A DNA stretch of 64,000 bases from Myotis daubentonii (lineage: Eukaryota > Chordata > Mammalia > Chiroptera > Vespertilionidae), in NCBI RefSeq assembly GCF_963259705.1, contig NC_081848.1, forward strand, positions 50,181,408 through 50,245,407, written 5' to 3'. Below the pieces are notes generated by a model, which searched no databases, was not told where the DNA came from, and saw nothing but the letters and a program-made list of their open reading frames with translations. The position numbers were made by a program, and so were the translations under genes. Each line of letters opens with the position of its first letter. Position 1 is the first letter of the stretch. Below are positions 1 through 12,942 of the stretch, piece by piece.

Positions 1-839
1 CAGGCCATGCAGAGATCCTAGATACTCCATGGCTATGAAAGAAGACTTTAGAGAGGGGATGAAAACTGGCAGATTAGGACAATAGAAAGATGTCACCGAT
101 TTAAAATAAAGCCACTCTTTGAGGTATTGAGAAATCTCAAATGCAAATTTCTGCTTCATTAAGCTATTAGATAAGGATACCCGGATGAAGAGAAGCTTTA
201 ACAATTCCTTGGTGACTACAAGGCCAAACGTGGAGCAAGTCGGCTGGACTTCCTCCTGTCCTGGACGTTGCTCAGCTTTATAGGGTGTCGGGGCAGAATC
301 ACTCACAGGGAGCTGTCCCCCACCCAGTCAGACTTATGGTGAGGCTAGGCAAGAGTGGCAAGGCTGGCACTGGGGCTTGGGTAACGTGGGTGAGCCAGAA
401 TAAAGAGAATTATCCAGCAGATGGTAAAAGGTCAGTCAGCCTGGAGGGTGAAAAGCTGTGTGAGAGGCATTATAATAACAGACCATATTCTAAAGAGACA
501 GATGAAAATAAATGTTTGAAGGTAGAGACTCTAAAATGCCGAGAACCCATAAGGGAGTAAAGCACAGATATCCAAAGAGTCAGTGACTTGCAGATATGCC
601 CAATGGGTGTCCAACAGAGTGTCCTGTCTGGTCACTCTCTTCTCTGTGATACAGTCCAAAGAGCTCAGTCCAGTCAAGATCCATCTACATCTTGGGCAAG
701 ATGGGGAGGAGGAGTCTCTTTCATCTGAATGCCTGTTCTGGACACCTGGTAGGCCACTGGCTCAGTCATGATGCCAGGCTTTCTCTCCCCCTCCTACCTC
801 TATGGTTTCCATTCCAGAAAACTGGAGACAACTGTTGTT
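1..839. other. intronic sequence, nothing recognised
   Basis: Short open frames on the plus strand (285-560, 583-771) lack family resemblance, splice context or coding bias. I see no repeat family I can name. Confidence 0.5.
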
Positions 840-1417
840 TATATTAAAAAATTTAATTTCAAGGAATTATAAATAGGCTAGGTTTCCAGATCAGTTTTCC
901 TTTGTCAATTCCACATAATGAAGGAGTGGTCTCTTTCAATATCTGAAGTTTAACAAGTTTTACATTTCCCAAAGAAATCTTTAGATATGTATGTGCATCT
1001 TTTGTCTTATTGAACAGAGTATACAGAATATAATTTAGACTTTTCTTTATGACGTGGGACTGTTAATAAGATCAACAATTACGCTGTAAACCTGGGGATC
1101 TGTCTGGATGTTTGGTCCTGGAAGAAAGAGATCCAGGCTGCTGTGCTTTTGGTCACTTAGTATCTATTCTGCATTTTATGTTCAAATAACTTGCATGAGT
1201 TGGAATATTTTGTTCCTTAAAAGTGAAGCAGTGCTTGATGGTATAACCACCTGACTTAGTTTTTCATTTGTGAGAAAATTTTTTTATTTATGAGAATATT
1301 TTAAACTACAGATTTAACTTCTTTAATGGTTATAGGATAATTTTTGTTTTTATTTCTTCCTGTGTCAGTTTCATAAGCTATATTTTCCTACCAATTTTTT
1401 CATATTGTTATTTATTA

Positions 1418-1482
1418 GTCTCTCCTCTCCTCTCCTCTCCTCTCCTACCCTCCTCTCCCCTCCACTCCCTTCTCCTCTCCTG
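1418..1482. repeat. (TCTCC)n pyrimidine repeat
   Basis: Consecutive CTCCT pentamers, regular at first and then interrupted by CCC and ACT. Confidence 0.9.
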
Positions 1483-2739
1483 CTAAAAGTTTGTCATTTT
1501 GATTAGTTTTTAAAAGAACCAAGCTTTGGCTTTATCCGTCCTTTCTAATATATATTTCTATTTCATTAATTTCTGTTACCTTTTTATTATTTTCATCTAG
1601 TTTTATTCTTATTTTTTCTAACTATTTATATTGTATATTTAGCTCACTAACTTTTAGCTTTTCTTTCTTATACAAGAATGAAATACTATACAATTTCTCT
1701 TAAGTACTAGTTTAACTGCATTTCATATAATGTGATATGTAGTATATTTATCATTCAGTTAAAAATACTTCCAAATTTACAATTTAATTTCTCTTCTTTG
1801 ATGTGTGAGTTATTGAGAAGTGTTTCACAATTTCCAAAAATACTGCTTTGTCTATAATTTTTGGTTATGGACTTTTCATTTAATTCCATTGTGGTTAGAG
1901 AAGATGGTCTACATGATGTTGATCCCTTGACATTTATTAAATCTTGTAGTTGTTAGATGCAGTGTTCTATATGTTCCCATTAGATTCAAACTGTTGTGTT
2001 GGTCTATCAATTACTTGGAGGAATTTATTTAAATCCTCCACCATCTTAGTGAAGATGTCTATGCCTTATAATTCTGTTAATTTTTAGTTTATATAAATTA
2101 AGGTTGTAGGACTAGGTGCATAAAAGCTTATAATTATTATGTATTTCTGGTGAATTGCACATATTATCATTTTGTAGAAATCTCCTTTACTTATACTAAA
2201 GCATGCCATATTAGTATTTTTTCTTATATTAATATAACTACAGCAATTTTCTTTGGACTGGCATTTGCCTGTTATAACTTTTTCCATCCATTTAGATTTG
2301 AACCTTTCTGTATTATATACTTCAGACATGTTTCTTATAAATAGCTTACAGATAGTTTTAAAAATCTAGTCTAAAACTATTTGTCTTTTAATTTAGTCCA
2401 TGCAAATTTAGTGTATTTACTGATATTTGGATTTATTTTTACCATCTTATGTTTTATCTTTGTACCACCTGTTTTACTTCTCTCTTTCTTATTATTTTCA
2501 TATTTAATTTCCCCCCTCCAATATTTTGAAAGCTAGGTTTTCTACATCTCTGATTTTTATGACTCCTCTAGAAATTTTAATATGCTTATTATATTGAAAC
2601 TTAAAGTCAACTAGTATCCTTATTAACAATATAGGCATTTTAGAACACCTTTATTACATTCATCCCTCCCGATTTATTTGCAATTATTTTGCATTATAGT
2701 TTTCAATTTTTTTAATTCATTATTTTTTAGTTTTACTTA

Positions 2740-3232
2740 TTGTTGACAGTATTATAGATGCCTCCCATTCCTCCTCCTTTCCGCCTCTCCACCCAGCCCC
2801 TGCTCTCACCCAGGCCTTCTCCACACTATTGTTTGTGCCCATGGGCTATGCATATATGCATATATCTTTTTAGTTAATCTCTTCCTCTCTCTTCCACCCC
2901 CTTCCCTCTGAAATCTGTCGGTCTGTTTCATGCATCCATGCCTCTGCACCTATTTTTTTGGTCAGTTTACTTTGTTCATTAGATTCCATATATAAGTGAG
3001 GGCATGTGATATTTGTCTTTCTTTAACTGGCTTATTTTGCTTAGTATAATAATCTCCCGGTCCCTCCATGCTGTCACAAGCTGTAATAGATCCTTCATTT
3101 TTACAGCCACATAGTATTCCATGGTGTAAATGTACCACAGCTTTTTAATCCACTCATCTACTGATGGGCACTTGCGCTGTTGCCAGATTTTAGCTATTGT
3201 AAATAACGCAACCCCATAAACCATTTCTATTG
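2740..3232 (-). mobile_element. L1 3' end: ORF2 C-terminus and 3' UTR
   Basis: Read on the minus strand, 3232-2979 encodes the L1 ORF2 carboxyl end in frame. It contains IAKIWQQRKCPSVDEWIKKL, then WYIYTMEYYVAVK, and ends IILSKISQLKK...SLIYGI followed by a stop. Below 2979 is a 3' UTR with the block ending ATCTATAATACTGTCAACAA and an A-rich tail (T-rich on plus, about 2700-2760). The element is 5'-truncated: upstream of IAKIW the similarity fades. It is a dead fragment with no reverse transcriptase domain. Confidence 0.85.
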
Positions 3233-4176
3233 TGCTATATACCATCACTATTTCTTTAGATTTACACATATGTATTGTATGAGCTTATTATTTTTCTTTT
3301 ATCTATTTACCTTCTGGGATCATTTTCTGTATTTTAAAGTATATCCTTTATAATTTTATTTGCCTTTTAGTGGCAACTCTTTCAGTGTTTGTGAATCAAA
3401 AAATGACTTTCTTTTTTGCCTTAGTTTTTGAAAGATATTTTATTAAGCATACATATATAATTTGATAATTATTTTCTCTCAACATACTTAAAATAGTATT
3501 TAATGGTCTTCTGGACCATTATTGCCACGGAGAAGTCAATTGTTTCTCTACCATCAATCTTTAGTTGGTCTATCTTCTCTTTGTCTTTGGCATTTTGTAG
3601 TTTCACTGATATGTCTGGGGGTGAATATATCTGTATTTATCTTGCTTTGGATAGATTGACTTTGTGAACCTAAAGACCGGTCTTTCACCAGGTTTGACAT
3701 ATTTTCAGTGATTATCTATTTAAATATTGCTTTTGTCTCATCCTCTCATTTTACCCTCTCCAGTTGGAATTCTAAAATACTAGATCCTCTCCCTCAATTT
3801 TAAATGTCTCTCAACCTCTTTTTTCTTTATCATCCTAGGCTGATTTTAAATAATTTCTTCAGGTCTATTTTCCAGTTTACTAATTTCTTTCCTTTAACAA
3901 TGTCTGTCTAACTGTTTAATATATCCATTAAGTTTTTAATTTTATTTTTATTATTTTTCATGCTTGAAATTCTATTTTATCCTAATATGACTGATCTTTT
4001 TATAGTCTCTTGCTTCTTATTCATATTTTAAATGTGTTAAAATTTTTATTTAAATATATTTCACAACTTATTTTATATCCTGTCTGATAGATTCAATACC
4101 TGAAGACTGTGGATCAAATTTGGCTGTCCAAAGCTTTTGCTGGTGTTTGCTCTGGGTGCTTTCTTTCATCGCTATC

Positions 4177-4178
<2 letters not shown>

Positions 4179-4228
<50 letters not shown>
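4179..4228. repeat. (TG)25 microsatellite
   Basis: Fifty bases of uninterrupted TG. It creates false Cys-Val or Thr-His reading frames on both strands. Confidence 0.99.
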
Positions 4229-4229
<1 letters not shown>

Positions 4230-4547
4230 TTTTAAGTGACTGCATATCCCTTGGAACTCTAGCTGTGGGAAGTCTGTGGCCCGAGTTAAAGGGGTCTTTC
4301 CCCAGAGAGAACTTGTACACACTTTTGCAGATGCCTAAGAACTTCCAGCAACTTTAAGCTAAATACTATTGAGGTTTTCTGGGCCAGGAAATATTTTGAT
4401 TTTAAGTTATAAATCTAAGGGAAGGATTCATAGAGGACAATTTTTTCCTATCTTCCCAGCAGAAGCCTGAGAGGGTGAGGATGGGAGTATCTCTAATTCA
4501 TCTTTATACTGAGATCATTGACCTATGGAGTCCCAGCTTCATGGGAG

Positions 4548-4548
<1 letters not shown>

Positions 4549-4583
<35 letters not shown>
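4549..4583. repeat. (TG)17 microsatellite
   Basis: Uninterrupted TG run about 320 bp after the first TG tract. Confidence 0.99.
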
Positions 4584-4585
<2 letters not shown>

Positions 4586-4751
4586 GGAGGGAGGACATGT
4601 TGTTACACTCTTTATCTTGGGCAAGCCTTGGGCTTTGTATTCTGTTCCTGTACTCTATGAAATTGAGAAAACAATCTTGAAGTCACTAGATTCTTCAAAT
4701 AGAACAGACTCAGGCTTTCTCTAGGTTCCTACTTTCCCTTAATTATTGGTC

Positions 4752-5187
4752 TCTGTATTAGTTTCCTTGGGCTGTGATAACAAAGTACCGTAAGCTGGAT
4801 CACCTAAAAACCCAGGAATGTGTTCTCTCACTGTTCCAGAGGCTAGACGTCTAAAATCAGGTATTGGCCATGCTCCCTCCAAAACTTCGAGGGAAGAAAC
4901 CTTCCTTAAAAGAAGGCTCCTTCTTTCAGCTTCTGGTGGTCTCAGGTATTCCTTGACTTGTGGCAACATAACTCCATTCTCTGCCTCCATCCTCTCATGG
5001 TCATCTTCCCTGCGTGTCTCTCATAAAGACCCTGTAATGTTGGGTTAGGGCCCACCCTAGATCACTATGACCTCACCTTAAGCTGATTACATCTGCAAAG
5101 ACCCTGTTTCCAAATAAGGTCATATTCACAGGTACAAGGGGTTAGAACTTCAGCATATTTTGGAGGGGATGCAATTCCACCCATAAC
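4752..5187 (-). mobile_element. MaLR-type solitary LTR
   Basis: The plus strand begins TGTATTAGTTTCCTTGGGCT. The reverse complement reads GGTGGAATTGCATCCCC...ATATGCTGAAGTTCTAACCCC...CTTATTTGGAAACAGGGTCTTTG, the layout of ERVL-MaLR LTRs. The same family appears in the other orientation at 16077. There is no internal retroviral sequence next to it. The subfamily is not assigned. Confidence 0.8.
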
Positions 5188-5589
5188 ATTGTCTAACAAT
5201 TTCTTAATTGCTTTCCAGCTCTCAAATGCTTTCTTAAAAATCCTAGCACTTCCATAGCCATCAATTATGTAATTGTTATGAATTCTACACATCAGCTCTT
5301 ATTTCCCACTCTTCTCATTCTTCTTGGCCATAGTAGCTCTTTTACTTCTCCCACTAAGTTGTGAACTTAGAAATCATAAGTTTAAAAAAAAAACACATTA
5401 GAAATGACTGCAAGATAAGAATAAGCTTTTAAATGGAAACTCAGCAGACACAATAATGAATAAAGTAGAAGGTAATTGCTGCAAGGACATTGTAATGCCT
5501 TTTTTTGGATGTTATAAGGGCTTTTATCTCTAGATCACTGTGGTATAACTATCTAGTCTTTCAAATCATAAAGACCTAGGGTTGGACTC

Positions 5590-5785
5590 TTTCTCCCCAT
5601 CTTATAAATTGTATGACCTTGAGATGATATGTAAGCTCTTAATTTCACAATTTCCTCATCTGAAAAAAAAAAGGAATATTACAATAGCAGCTACTTTTTA
5701 GGGTGTTTTATAGGTGGATGGCATAAGCAAGGTGCCTAGCACAATCGCTGGCACAGAGCGGGTACTGAATAATTGTGCAAATGAC
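5590..5785 (+). mobile_element. MIR SINE
   Basis: Contains the MIR core order: ATGACCTTGAG, CTCATCTG, then GTGCCTAGCACAATCGCTGG near the 3' end and a GTACTGAATAATTG tail. Diverged, without target duplications. Confidence 0.7.
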
Positions 5786-8342
5786 ACTATTTCTGTGTTC
5801 TAGATGGGTAAGGACCTTGAATAGTGGCCTCTGACTAAATGAGGTGAGAAAAGCAATGTCTCTCATTTTCACACACAATCCTGTGGGGTAATTGATGGGA
5901 AATCCTAGAAGAGGAAAGGGAGGTTCAGAGATATTAACTTATAAAACATAAAAGAAAAACACTGACAACCACACAAAACGTGAGCATCTATTTTAGAGAT
6001 GCTCAGCAGTTCCGTGTTCTTTACAAAGGGAACTAGAATTCAAATGAACTAGCCCCACCTCTCTTCTCAGCTCTGCCAGCCAACAAGTTGCTGGGTCCCT
6101 GCTTTAAAAGCCACCTTTCCTGCAGCTCCGATGACACTTCATCTCCGTAAAGTAGGAGGGAAGAGATGAAGGAAAAACCAGCCAGGCAACATTTTGCACT
6201 GTATTTTACACTCTGAACACGAAACCACCGAAGATTTTTAACAAGTATTTGACAGGCTTACCCAGGCCCATGCTCGGAACAGCTTTATAACCTAGGCAAG
6301 GGGAAGCCAGAAATCTCCCATCACTCCGTGATTGACTCACAGACGTGTTGGAAGCAGAGTTCACAAATCTAATTCCTTTCTCCGTTCCAGATATTTTTAC
6401 CCAGAGAGCATAAGTGACTAGAGGCTAACCTGCTCGCTCAGCCAATTCCTGGCAGCAACTCCTAGTGAAAAAGATTATGTTTGGGGGCAAGCATTTATCC
6501 AGGAGCGGCGCTGAAATGAGATGGTTAGGACGCAGGTGGCGGGTAAATGACCAGTGTAGGGACAGCTGTAAAAATGAGGTGGTTATGCAGGCACTGCCCT
6601 CTATGAATATATTAGCTCCCCAATAAGCCTGTGCATTTGACTGCCTCCAAAGCACTGTCTCAGGTTCAGGGAATATAGCTGTCAGAAAGTGTTTTCTGAG
6701 CTCTTCTTCAGAGAAGCTGCTCCTGCTGCCAGTCCTCAAAGCCCTAGTGTTCAGTCTGGGGAACAAGTCCAGCTCACACAGTATGTGTCAGGCCACTGCA
6801 GGTGATGTGAGATGCTCATTGGAGGTGCCCAGTCTCCCCTCAGGGCAAGGTGGAGGATGTGCAGGACCAGCAGGCTGTCCAGTGGGTGGGAGGGCTAAGG
6901 GGGTCAGAGTTGACAGGAAGGTATGTCCAAGCTGAAGTCCCTGAGTAGGAACTGAATATTAGAAACTGGAGACACCAGGCACAGACAGACACTAAGGCCA
7001 AAGGTGTGAGAGTGGATCACCGGTAGGAGCCAGCCAGGCATCGGTGCAGTGTGCATGGGGGGCTGACAGTGAGTGCATGGATGTGTCACGCTGCTTAAAG
7101 ATCCCCATTGGAGAGGACAGTGGGGACCATTGAAGGTCCCCACAGCTTGAATGTTGGGTTTTTTATAGGATCACAACCTAGATAGAGGCATGGGCCTCCC
7201 CCTAGGACCAGGTCCTTTGTTGTATCCATCATCCCATTCTTGCCAACCACCAGGGGACCTGTGCATGCCATCAGACATGGGGAGGGGTTCATTTTGGAAT
7301 TATCTTTTTGCCGGAAGCCAGTTCCAGCATGTCAGCAGGGTTGATTCATCTGGAGTGGCAAGGGCATTCCCCCAAACCTGAAAAGGATGGTTGCTTGCTG
7401 CCAGACAGCTCAGGGCATCTCAGTTTACATGTTATTGCCTCCTACTGGCCAAACACCTGAACAGCCAAAGGCAATTCCCCAATCTGACAATGGATTCTGT
7501 ACCTGTATATCTCCACCTTGCCTTAGGACAAATTGTGTTAAACAGCAAGGGGTCCTGAGACAAGGAGAACTTGGTTTTCTTTAGCTAAGTCTTCTGTGAC
7601 TCCCTATAATGCCTTTCAAAATTATGTTTCATCCCTGGACTCTTATTTAATTTACGCACAGCACCTTCTCCAGATTGCTGAACCCTTCTTGATGCCGGAT
7701 TAAGACCCCCGGCATCTTTTCATGGGCCCAGGGAAAGGGGCAGAGCCTAGGAAATGTTCCTCTAGGATGAGAAACTAAATGGTGTCTATTGAGGATTCAC
7801 ACCATGCAGTGATGGCTGTGGAGGGCCCCATGCTTTGAGGTGGGATTGGGGCCACCTCCAGAAAATGGTATGAGGTATGAACGGGTCTGAGGGTCTGACC
7901 AGCATGGAATGTTTTGCTCTTTATATTCCATGAGTTTATTTCCCTGTAGCTCTCTCTTGACAAAGGCTTTAGGACGTTAGGGGCCACTGTGGAGGAGACA
8001 GAGAATATGAGTGAGAGATCCCAAGGGGAGGTAACTCTGAGGGTCAATCTTGTTCATACAGCCCTTGGTGCCTGCACCTGGAGCACAACTTTGCTCACTC
8101 CGGAGAAGCATATGTTTGGTTTTAACAAAGAGGTTGTTCCCTTGAGTTGGGAGCTCAACTCTTCCATGTCCCCACCCCCAACCATGCAGTCTCTGAAGTT
8201 TCTTCCTGAAAATTCTGTAGGTGCCATCCTGTGCCACTAACTCATCCCCATCAGTGCTAACTGCATACAGACAGACCAAGCTTAGTGAATGGACATTCAG
8301 AATCTGTACATGACCCTCAACCTTGAGCCCCATTTCTCCACC
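5786..8342. other. intronic sequence, nothing recognised
   Basis: Scanned on both strands; no coding exon is supported. 7080-7640 has an LTR-like feel but no family I can name. A small perfect inverted pair GATGCCGG/CCGGCATC lies at 7691-7698 and 7709-7716. Confidence 0.4.
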
Positions 8343-8583
8343 CCCTAGACCAGTGGTTCTCAACCTTCCTAATGCCACGACCCTTTAATACAGTTCCTCA
8401 TGTTGTGGTGACCCCCCACCATAAAATTATTTTCGTTGCTACTTCATAACTGTAATTTTGCTACTGTTATGAACCGTAATGTAAACATCTGATATGCAGG
8501 ATGTATTTAGGCGACCCCTGTGAAAGCGTCGTTCGACCCCCAAAGGGGTCGCGACCCACAGGTTGAGAACCGCTGCCCTAGAC
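8343..8583 (-). mobile_element. SPIN/URR1-like hAT miniature transposon, copy 1
   Basis: The element occupies 8351-8575 (225 bp), with inverted ends CAGTGGTTCTCAACC and GGTTGAGAACCGCTG. Inside are GGGGTCGCGACCC, TTCGTTGCTACTTCATAAC and GGCGACCCCTGTGAAAG, which match the SPIN/URR1 family as I know it. It is flanked by a perfect 8-bp duplication CCCTAGAC (8343-8350 and 8576-8583), the hAT signature. Non-autonomous, no coding capacity. It lies 55 bp past the GALNT18 exon donor at 8638, within the intron. Confidence 0.93.
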
Positions 8584-8638
8584 TCAGTCACTCTTTGGGG
8601 AGCTGAGCCGAGCCCTGTGGGTGAGAATCCCTGCTCAC

Positions 8639-8753
8639 CCTGATCCCGAGCTCGACGTTCTCGCCTCCATAGACTTCCATGCCTTCATCCAGTAAGCCAA
8701 TCTCCTGGAAGTACTGGCGGTCCACAATGAAGCATCCAATGAGGGCTGGGCTC
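8639..8753 (-). CDS. GALNT18: GALNT18 exon: Gal/GalNAc-T motif with YGGEN
   Basis: This 115-nt exon follows a CTCTGCAG acceptor. One base completes Arg, then 38 codons run from SPALIGCFIVDRQYF to VELGIR, ending in phase 0 before GTGAGC. It carries the Gal/GalNAc-transferase motif DxGMxxYGGENxExxxR. Active GALNTs have WGGEN here; this copy has Tyr (codon at 8669-8671), the residue that names the Y subgroup. The usual TPxMAGG loop is replaced by SPALIGC. The following family segment (WQCGGSVE...) was not found between 8638 and 1, so the next exon lies outside the window. Confidence 0.95.
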
Positions 8754-10370
8754 CTGCAGAGGTGAGGGGAGGTGGGCCAGGTTAGCAGAGCGGCTGTCTC
8801 ATGGTGCTGCCAGGGGAGTGAGAGCAGTGGTACCTTCCCACCAAGAAGAGCTGGTCCTTTTCCTTCCTTTGCTGCCAAAGCTGGTGCAGAGCTGGTTCTC
8901 TGAGCGGCCCTCATAGGTCGACCCTCACCAGCTGCCCCAGGGAGGCTATTTCTGCAGGGCTGCAGCGGCCAGCTCCTGTCCTGGGACCAGCCATCAGTCC
9001 CCCTGGTGCTTGCATGTGTGTTAGCCCACAGAAGTGGTGCTCAGCCTGCCAGGCTGGGTTGAATGTCTGTATCTAGAGTTGCCCTGGCCCCTGAACTTTG
9101 AACTGCACAGCCCGTCTCTGTTTCTACCAGGGCGCCCTGCCAACTTTCTCACCCTTCCCCAACTTGGGTTCTGCATGCCAACCTTGGTCCACTTAGAAAA
9201 GTTAGCTGGGGCGTTGGCTAGCATGGGAAATAATTTGGATTTTATCTATAGACAAAGGAGGGTCCCTGAGAAACTTTAAGCAGACAGTGGTATGAGCAGA
9301 TCTGTGTTTTTAAAGATCTGTGTTGTAATCCTTGAGCAGCTGAGGGAAGTCAGATTGTAGGAGATTGTATGGAAATTAGGAATCCAGTTAGGGAGCCTGT
9401 TGCTATATCCAGCTAGCCCTGGAAATGATGAGGACCTGGGCCAAGAGTGGAGACAGGGATTGTCTAAAGACATATTTTACTATAAAATCAGCAGAACTTT
9501 GAAATAGATGAACTATGGAGGTAAGAGCGAGGGGGGAATCTGGATGGCAGCTGGCTTTCTGGCTTGGGTGATGGTGGAGTGGGGCCACACATCAAAATTG
9601 GGTACAGAGAAGAAGCTGGCTTCAGAAGCAAGAAGTATTCCTTGCTGGGAACACTGGTCTAAGGTGCCTGTGGGGAGATATCCAACAGGTAGGCCTGAGA
9701 TACGACACCTGGTCTAGAATTCAGCATGGGTCTTAGGCTGGCACTACACGTCCACAGTTAGTAGGTCCAGCAGCTGGAAGGCCTTTCCTTGGTGAGCATA
9801 AGCGTGGGGCTCACCGGCTGTGTGGATGCCCAGCACGGAACTTTACGAGGAGTGACCCACGTTAGGTGAATCAGCATGAGGGTGTGTGGGCTGCTTCTCT
9901 GCTGGGAGCCATGACTCTGCATTGTTCCACTGCACACGGCTACCATTTCTAGTCCTTGTGTAGCAGCCTATCAGCTGGTGGCTGAACGATTTGGAGGGGA
10001 AGAGAAAAAAAAGGAGAAATGAAGACTCTTCAGCGATAAGAAAACTGGTAATCACATGCAAATAGACCCATCTTTGAAAGTGGAAACTCATCCACGTGGG
10101 GAAACAGCTATTCTGCAGGCTATGTCTTTGGAGAGTACTGATGCCAGAAGCTGCTCAGGCAGAGACTGGCGCCTGGGGGCTCCTGTCCCTCCTCCTTTCA
10201 ATCACAGCATTTTATTCTGAATGGCTTCACCTTCCCTAGATCGCAGGTACGTAGGGTGGTCAGTCCACCTCAAGCACTTCTCCTAAGCAGAGTGAATTCC
10301 TGCTCTGGTGGGAGACGCTTGACCTTGGCCTTGGAAGTGAGTGCCTTGGAAAAAAATCCCCATTATGGCT
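8754..10370. other. GALNT18 intron (first part), nothing recognised
   Basis: First part, in window coordinates, of the 4,189-bp intron 8754-12942. No repeat family or second gene is clear here. Confidence 0.5.
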
Positions 10371-10512
10371 GTTCCTCTGAGAGAAGTTCCCTAGCCTCTT
10401 TGAGCCTCTGATTCCATATCTATGAAATAGAATCCACTATATAACCTCACAGGATGAAATTAAGTATTGAAATCCTCTGGGACATAATTGGTACTCAAAA
10501 GATCATTTTAAA
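10371..10512 (+). mobile_element. MIR SINE fragment
   Basis: AGTTCCCTAGCCTCTTTGAG, ATCTATGAAATAGA and ACATAATTGGTACTCAAAAG follow the order of the MIR core and 3' part. Confidence 0.6.
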
Positions 10513-11614
10513 AGAGGCACTTGCCCATTACAAAAGCCCAGAGACTCCCCTCTGTAAATCATGGTGACTTAAGACATAAGCCCAACAGGCGGGCAGAGTG
10601 GGTACTCAGCCTTTCCCTCAGCATCCTGCAGTGCTGAACTGAGCTGGCACCGCTGGACACATAGGACGGAGCCTTCCCCATCTGGCCAGACCCAGTCAAG
10701 GAAAGAGCACAGGCCACCTCAGGCAGTCCGTCACTTATTAACCAGTGAGGGTATTAAGTGGGCTCAGTCAGCCTGAAAGTTGTGTTAATTTATACCTTGT
10801 CTCATTCCCCCCCAAATTAGAAATAGCTTACAAGAAAAATGTAAAATACATGGAAAATAAAATAGATAAGTGTCTGAAGAGACAAAAAATTCACAATGAA
10901 GTTGGGGGCTAGTTAGAATGCATGTGCAGCATTAGGTCCTTCTACAAGTGGATCCACAAAGTGGACCCCGAGCTTCCTGGTGGCTGAGGTGAACATGAGC
11001 ATACCTGGTCTTAGAAATAAGATTTATGGGTCCCATGTGGAAATAGCATTACTAATTCCTCAGGGATAGCAAGGCTTTCTTTGACTGGCAGTGAAGTTGA
11101 AAGAAATCTCTGATGTCAGTCTTCTTTAAGAGGTCAGTCACTTCAGGACACAGTGAAAAACTATCTCAAAGACACCCCTGCAGAACGCAGCAGAAGATAC
11201 CTCTGGGCTCTTCCTGCAGCGCATGCTGTGTGTGGACAAAGCACCAAAGTACAGCCCGTGGAAACGGGCCCAGGTGGGCATGATACATTTATATAACCCA
11301 CAACTTTCCGCGGAGCTGTCTTTATCTAGGGATAAAACCAGGGATGTTTTCTCCATTAATATACTTTCTTTCAGCCAAGGTCTTGCTAGCAAGCAGGGGA
11401 AGGAAAATTTGAGAGTGAGACGCTATTCTTTGTGAAGGACCCAGAATGTGGGTTTATGAAGACCAGGCTGAAGCAACTAACATCAGTGCAGGCGTCTGTA
11501 AGAATGCTTGTTACGTGGTGGCGTATTTCCCTCCAAAGATCAACAGACCTGGGCAGAATTCAGCCACCCCAGGCCTGAGCTCAGCGTGGGTGACTAGGGG
11601 GATGACAACTAGGC

Positions 11615-11850
11615 ATGGGATCTAGCTGACCTGGGTTTGGATCCTGGCTCCCCTGGCCAGAGCCTTTGGCAGAGCCATTCTCCTTGTCAGCCTTGCTCTC
11701 CTCATCTTGTGAAGCAGGGATGACACAATAGCTGTCACCAGGTTATGATGAGGAACAAATAAGACCATGTGTGTAAAAGGTCCTTGCACACAGGGACCTC
11801 CAAACAAATATTGAACAACACAAAATTGTGGCAGGGGCCTAACAGATAGG
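11615..11850 (+). mobile_element. MIR SINE
   Basis: CTGACCTGGGTTTGGATCCTGGCTCCC, followed by CTCCTCATCTTGTGAAGCAGG and a GGTTATGATGAGGA block, is a diverged MIR in forward orientation. Confidence 0.65.
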
Positions 11851-12269
11851 TAATCGAGATAAGCACAGGAGAGCCAGGTGGAGTTCTCTTCCATCCCGTT
11901 TTAAATATGAATACAGTATGTGCTTTTTCTTCTGGCAAGGAAGATGTGATCTTAGATAATAATCACCCCCTCAATTACACTTTTCATAATCTTCCGTCCT
12001 CATGTAATACAAAGTGACATCGAGTTTCTAATCTCTTTCATTCCAGGGACTGTCCCCTAGGCCACCTTCTGGTGTGTCTGTGCGTTTAACAGGCAGCCCT
12101 TTGCAGGGAGCACAAAGGCGCCTGATCTGTGATTAACCAGACAGAAACAAGGGCTTGTGGGGACGGCTGTTTCAGGAGTTCTGATTCATAAAACAGGCTG
12201 CACATGGGAGTCATTCGGGGGTCTATGAAGGTAGCGGCAAAGGCTGAAAGAGTTTGGGACCTTTGAAAT

Positions 12270-12715
12270 GCAGTTTGAAGTTCCTTTCGTCTGAGTCCTA
12301 AAGGATAAGCTCAAACATCAGCAAGGCCTACAGGGTGCTGTGAGGTCTGGTCCTGCCTCTCCTTTCCCTCCAGCCTCGTGGCCTCAGGCTGCTCCCTTTG
12401 AACCTGCTCTGTGCCCAGGAACTCACTCTGCTCCTTCGAATATGGATGCCTCTGGCCTAAGCCTGCGATCTCCTACTTGCCCTTAGAAACAAGTGCAGAT
12501 GCTACACTCTCAGCAAAGGATTCTCCCTACTTTCCTTGCGGTTTCCACCAGTGTGGTGGAATAATTTGTTATTCCAATTATTGTATCTGTCTTTACTCGA
12601 CTTCAGGATTTTGCTGGCAGGGATTGACTCTTAATCACTCTGGATCCCAAGCACCCAGCGTAGATAGTAGTTGGCTCCCAGCAGGTGCCCCACAGAGATG
12701 TGCTGGAATGAGTAA
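12270..12715 (+). mobile_element. L2 LINE 3' fragment
   Basis: The segment order is that of the L2 3' end: AAGGATAAGCTCAAA, GGCCTACAGGGTGCTGTG, CAGCCTCGTGGCC, GGCAGGGATTGACTCTT, and AAGCACCCAGCGTAGATAGTAG. Old and heavily diverged. It ends about 230 bp before the GALNT18 exon at 12943. Confidence 0.75.
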
Positions 12716-12942
12716 CTGAGCCTCTGAATGAATCTGGGAGCCACGGCTCTTTGAAAAGAGATCACAGAGCTGGTGAGCAGTGAGTGACTGGAGGTCACTT
12801 GCAATTCCTTTCCACCACCGCTCACCTCACCCCACCCACCATCCCATGATGGGACTGGAGTTTGGGGAGTAAGGGTTGTGCTGGGAGGGGAGCTCTTGCC
12901 CTGGAGGACGAGGCAGAGAGATCGCAGGTAAGGAGGCTGTAC

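Larger units (their letters stand above)
840..4090 (-). mobile_element. degenerate antisense L1-derived block
   Basis: The plus strand is strongly T-rich, as expected of L1 inserted in reverse. Segments such as TTCCATTGTGGTTAGAGAAGA near 1887 resemble reverse-complement L1 ORF2 of old subfamilies. No long reading frame survives. A younger L1 3' end (about 2740-3232) sits inside it. Outer limits are approximate, and other old AT-rich repeats may be mixed in. Confidence 0.5.

Noticed and set aside
4068..4357. Cys-Val and Thr-His repeat frames on both strands
   Set aside because: Translation of the (TG)25 microsatellite.
7080..7640. Possible retroviral LTR
   Set aside because: No clear TG...CA ends, target duplication or family match that I can support.
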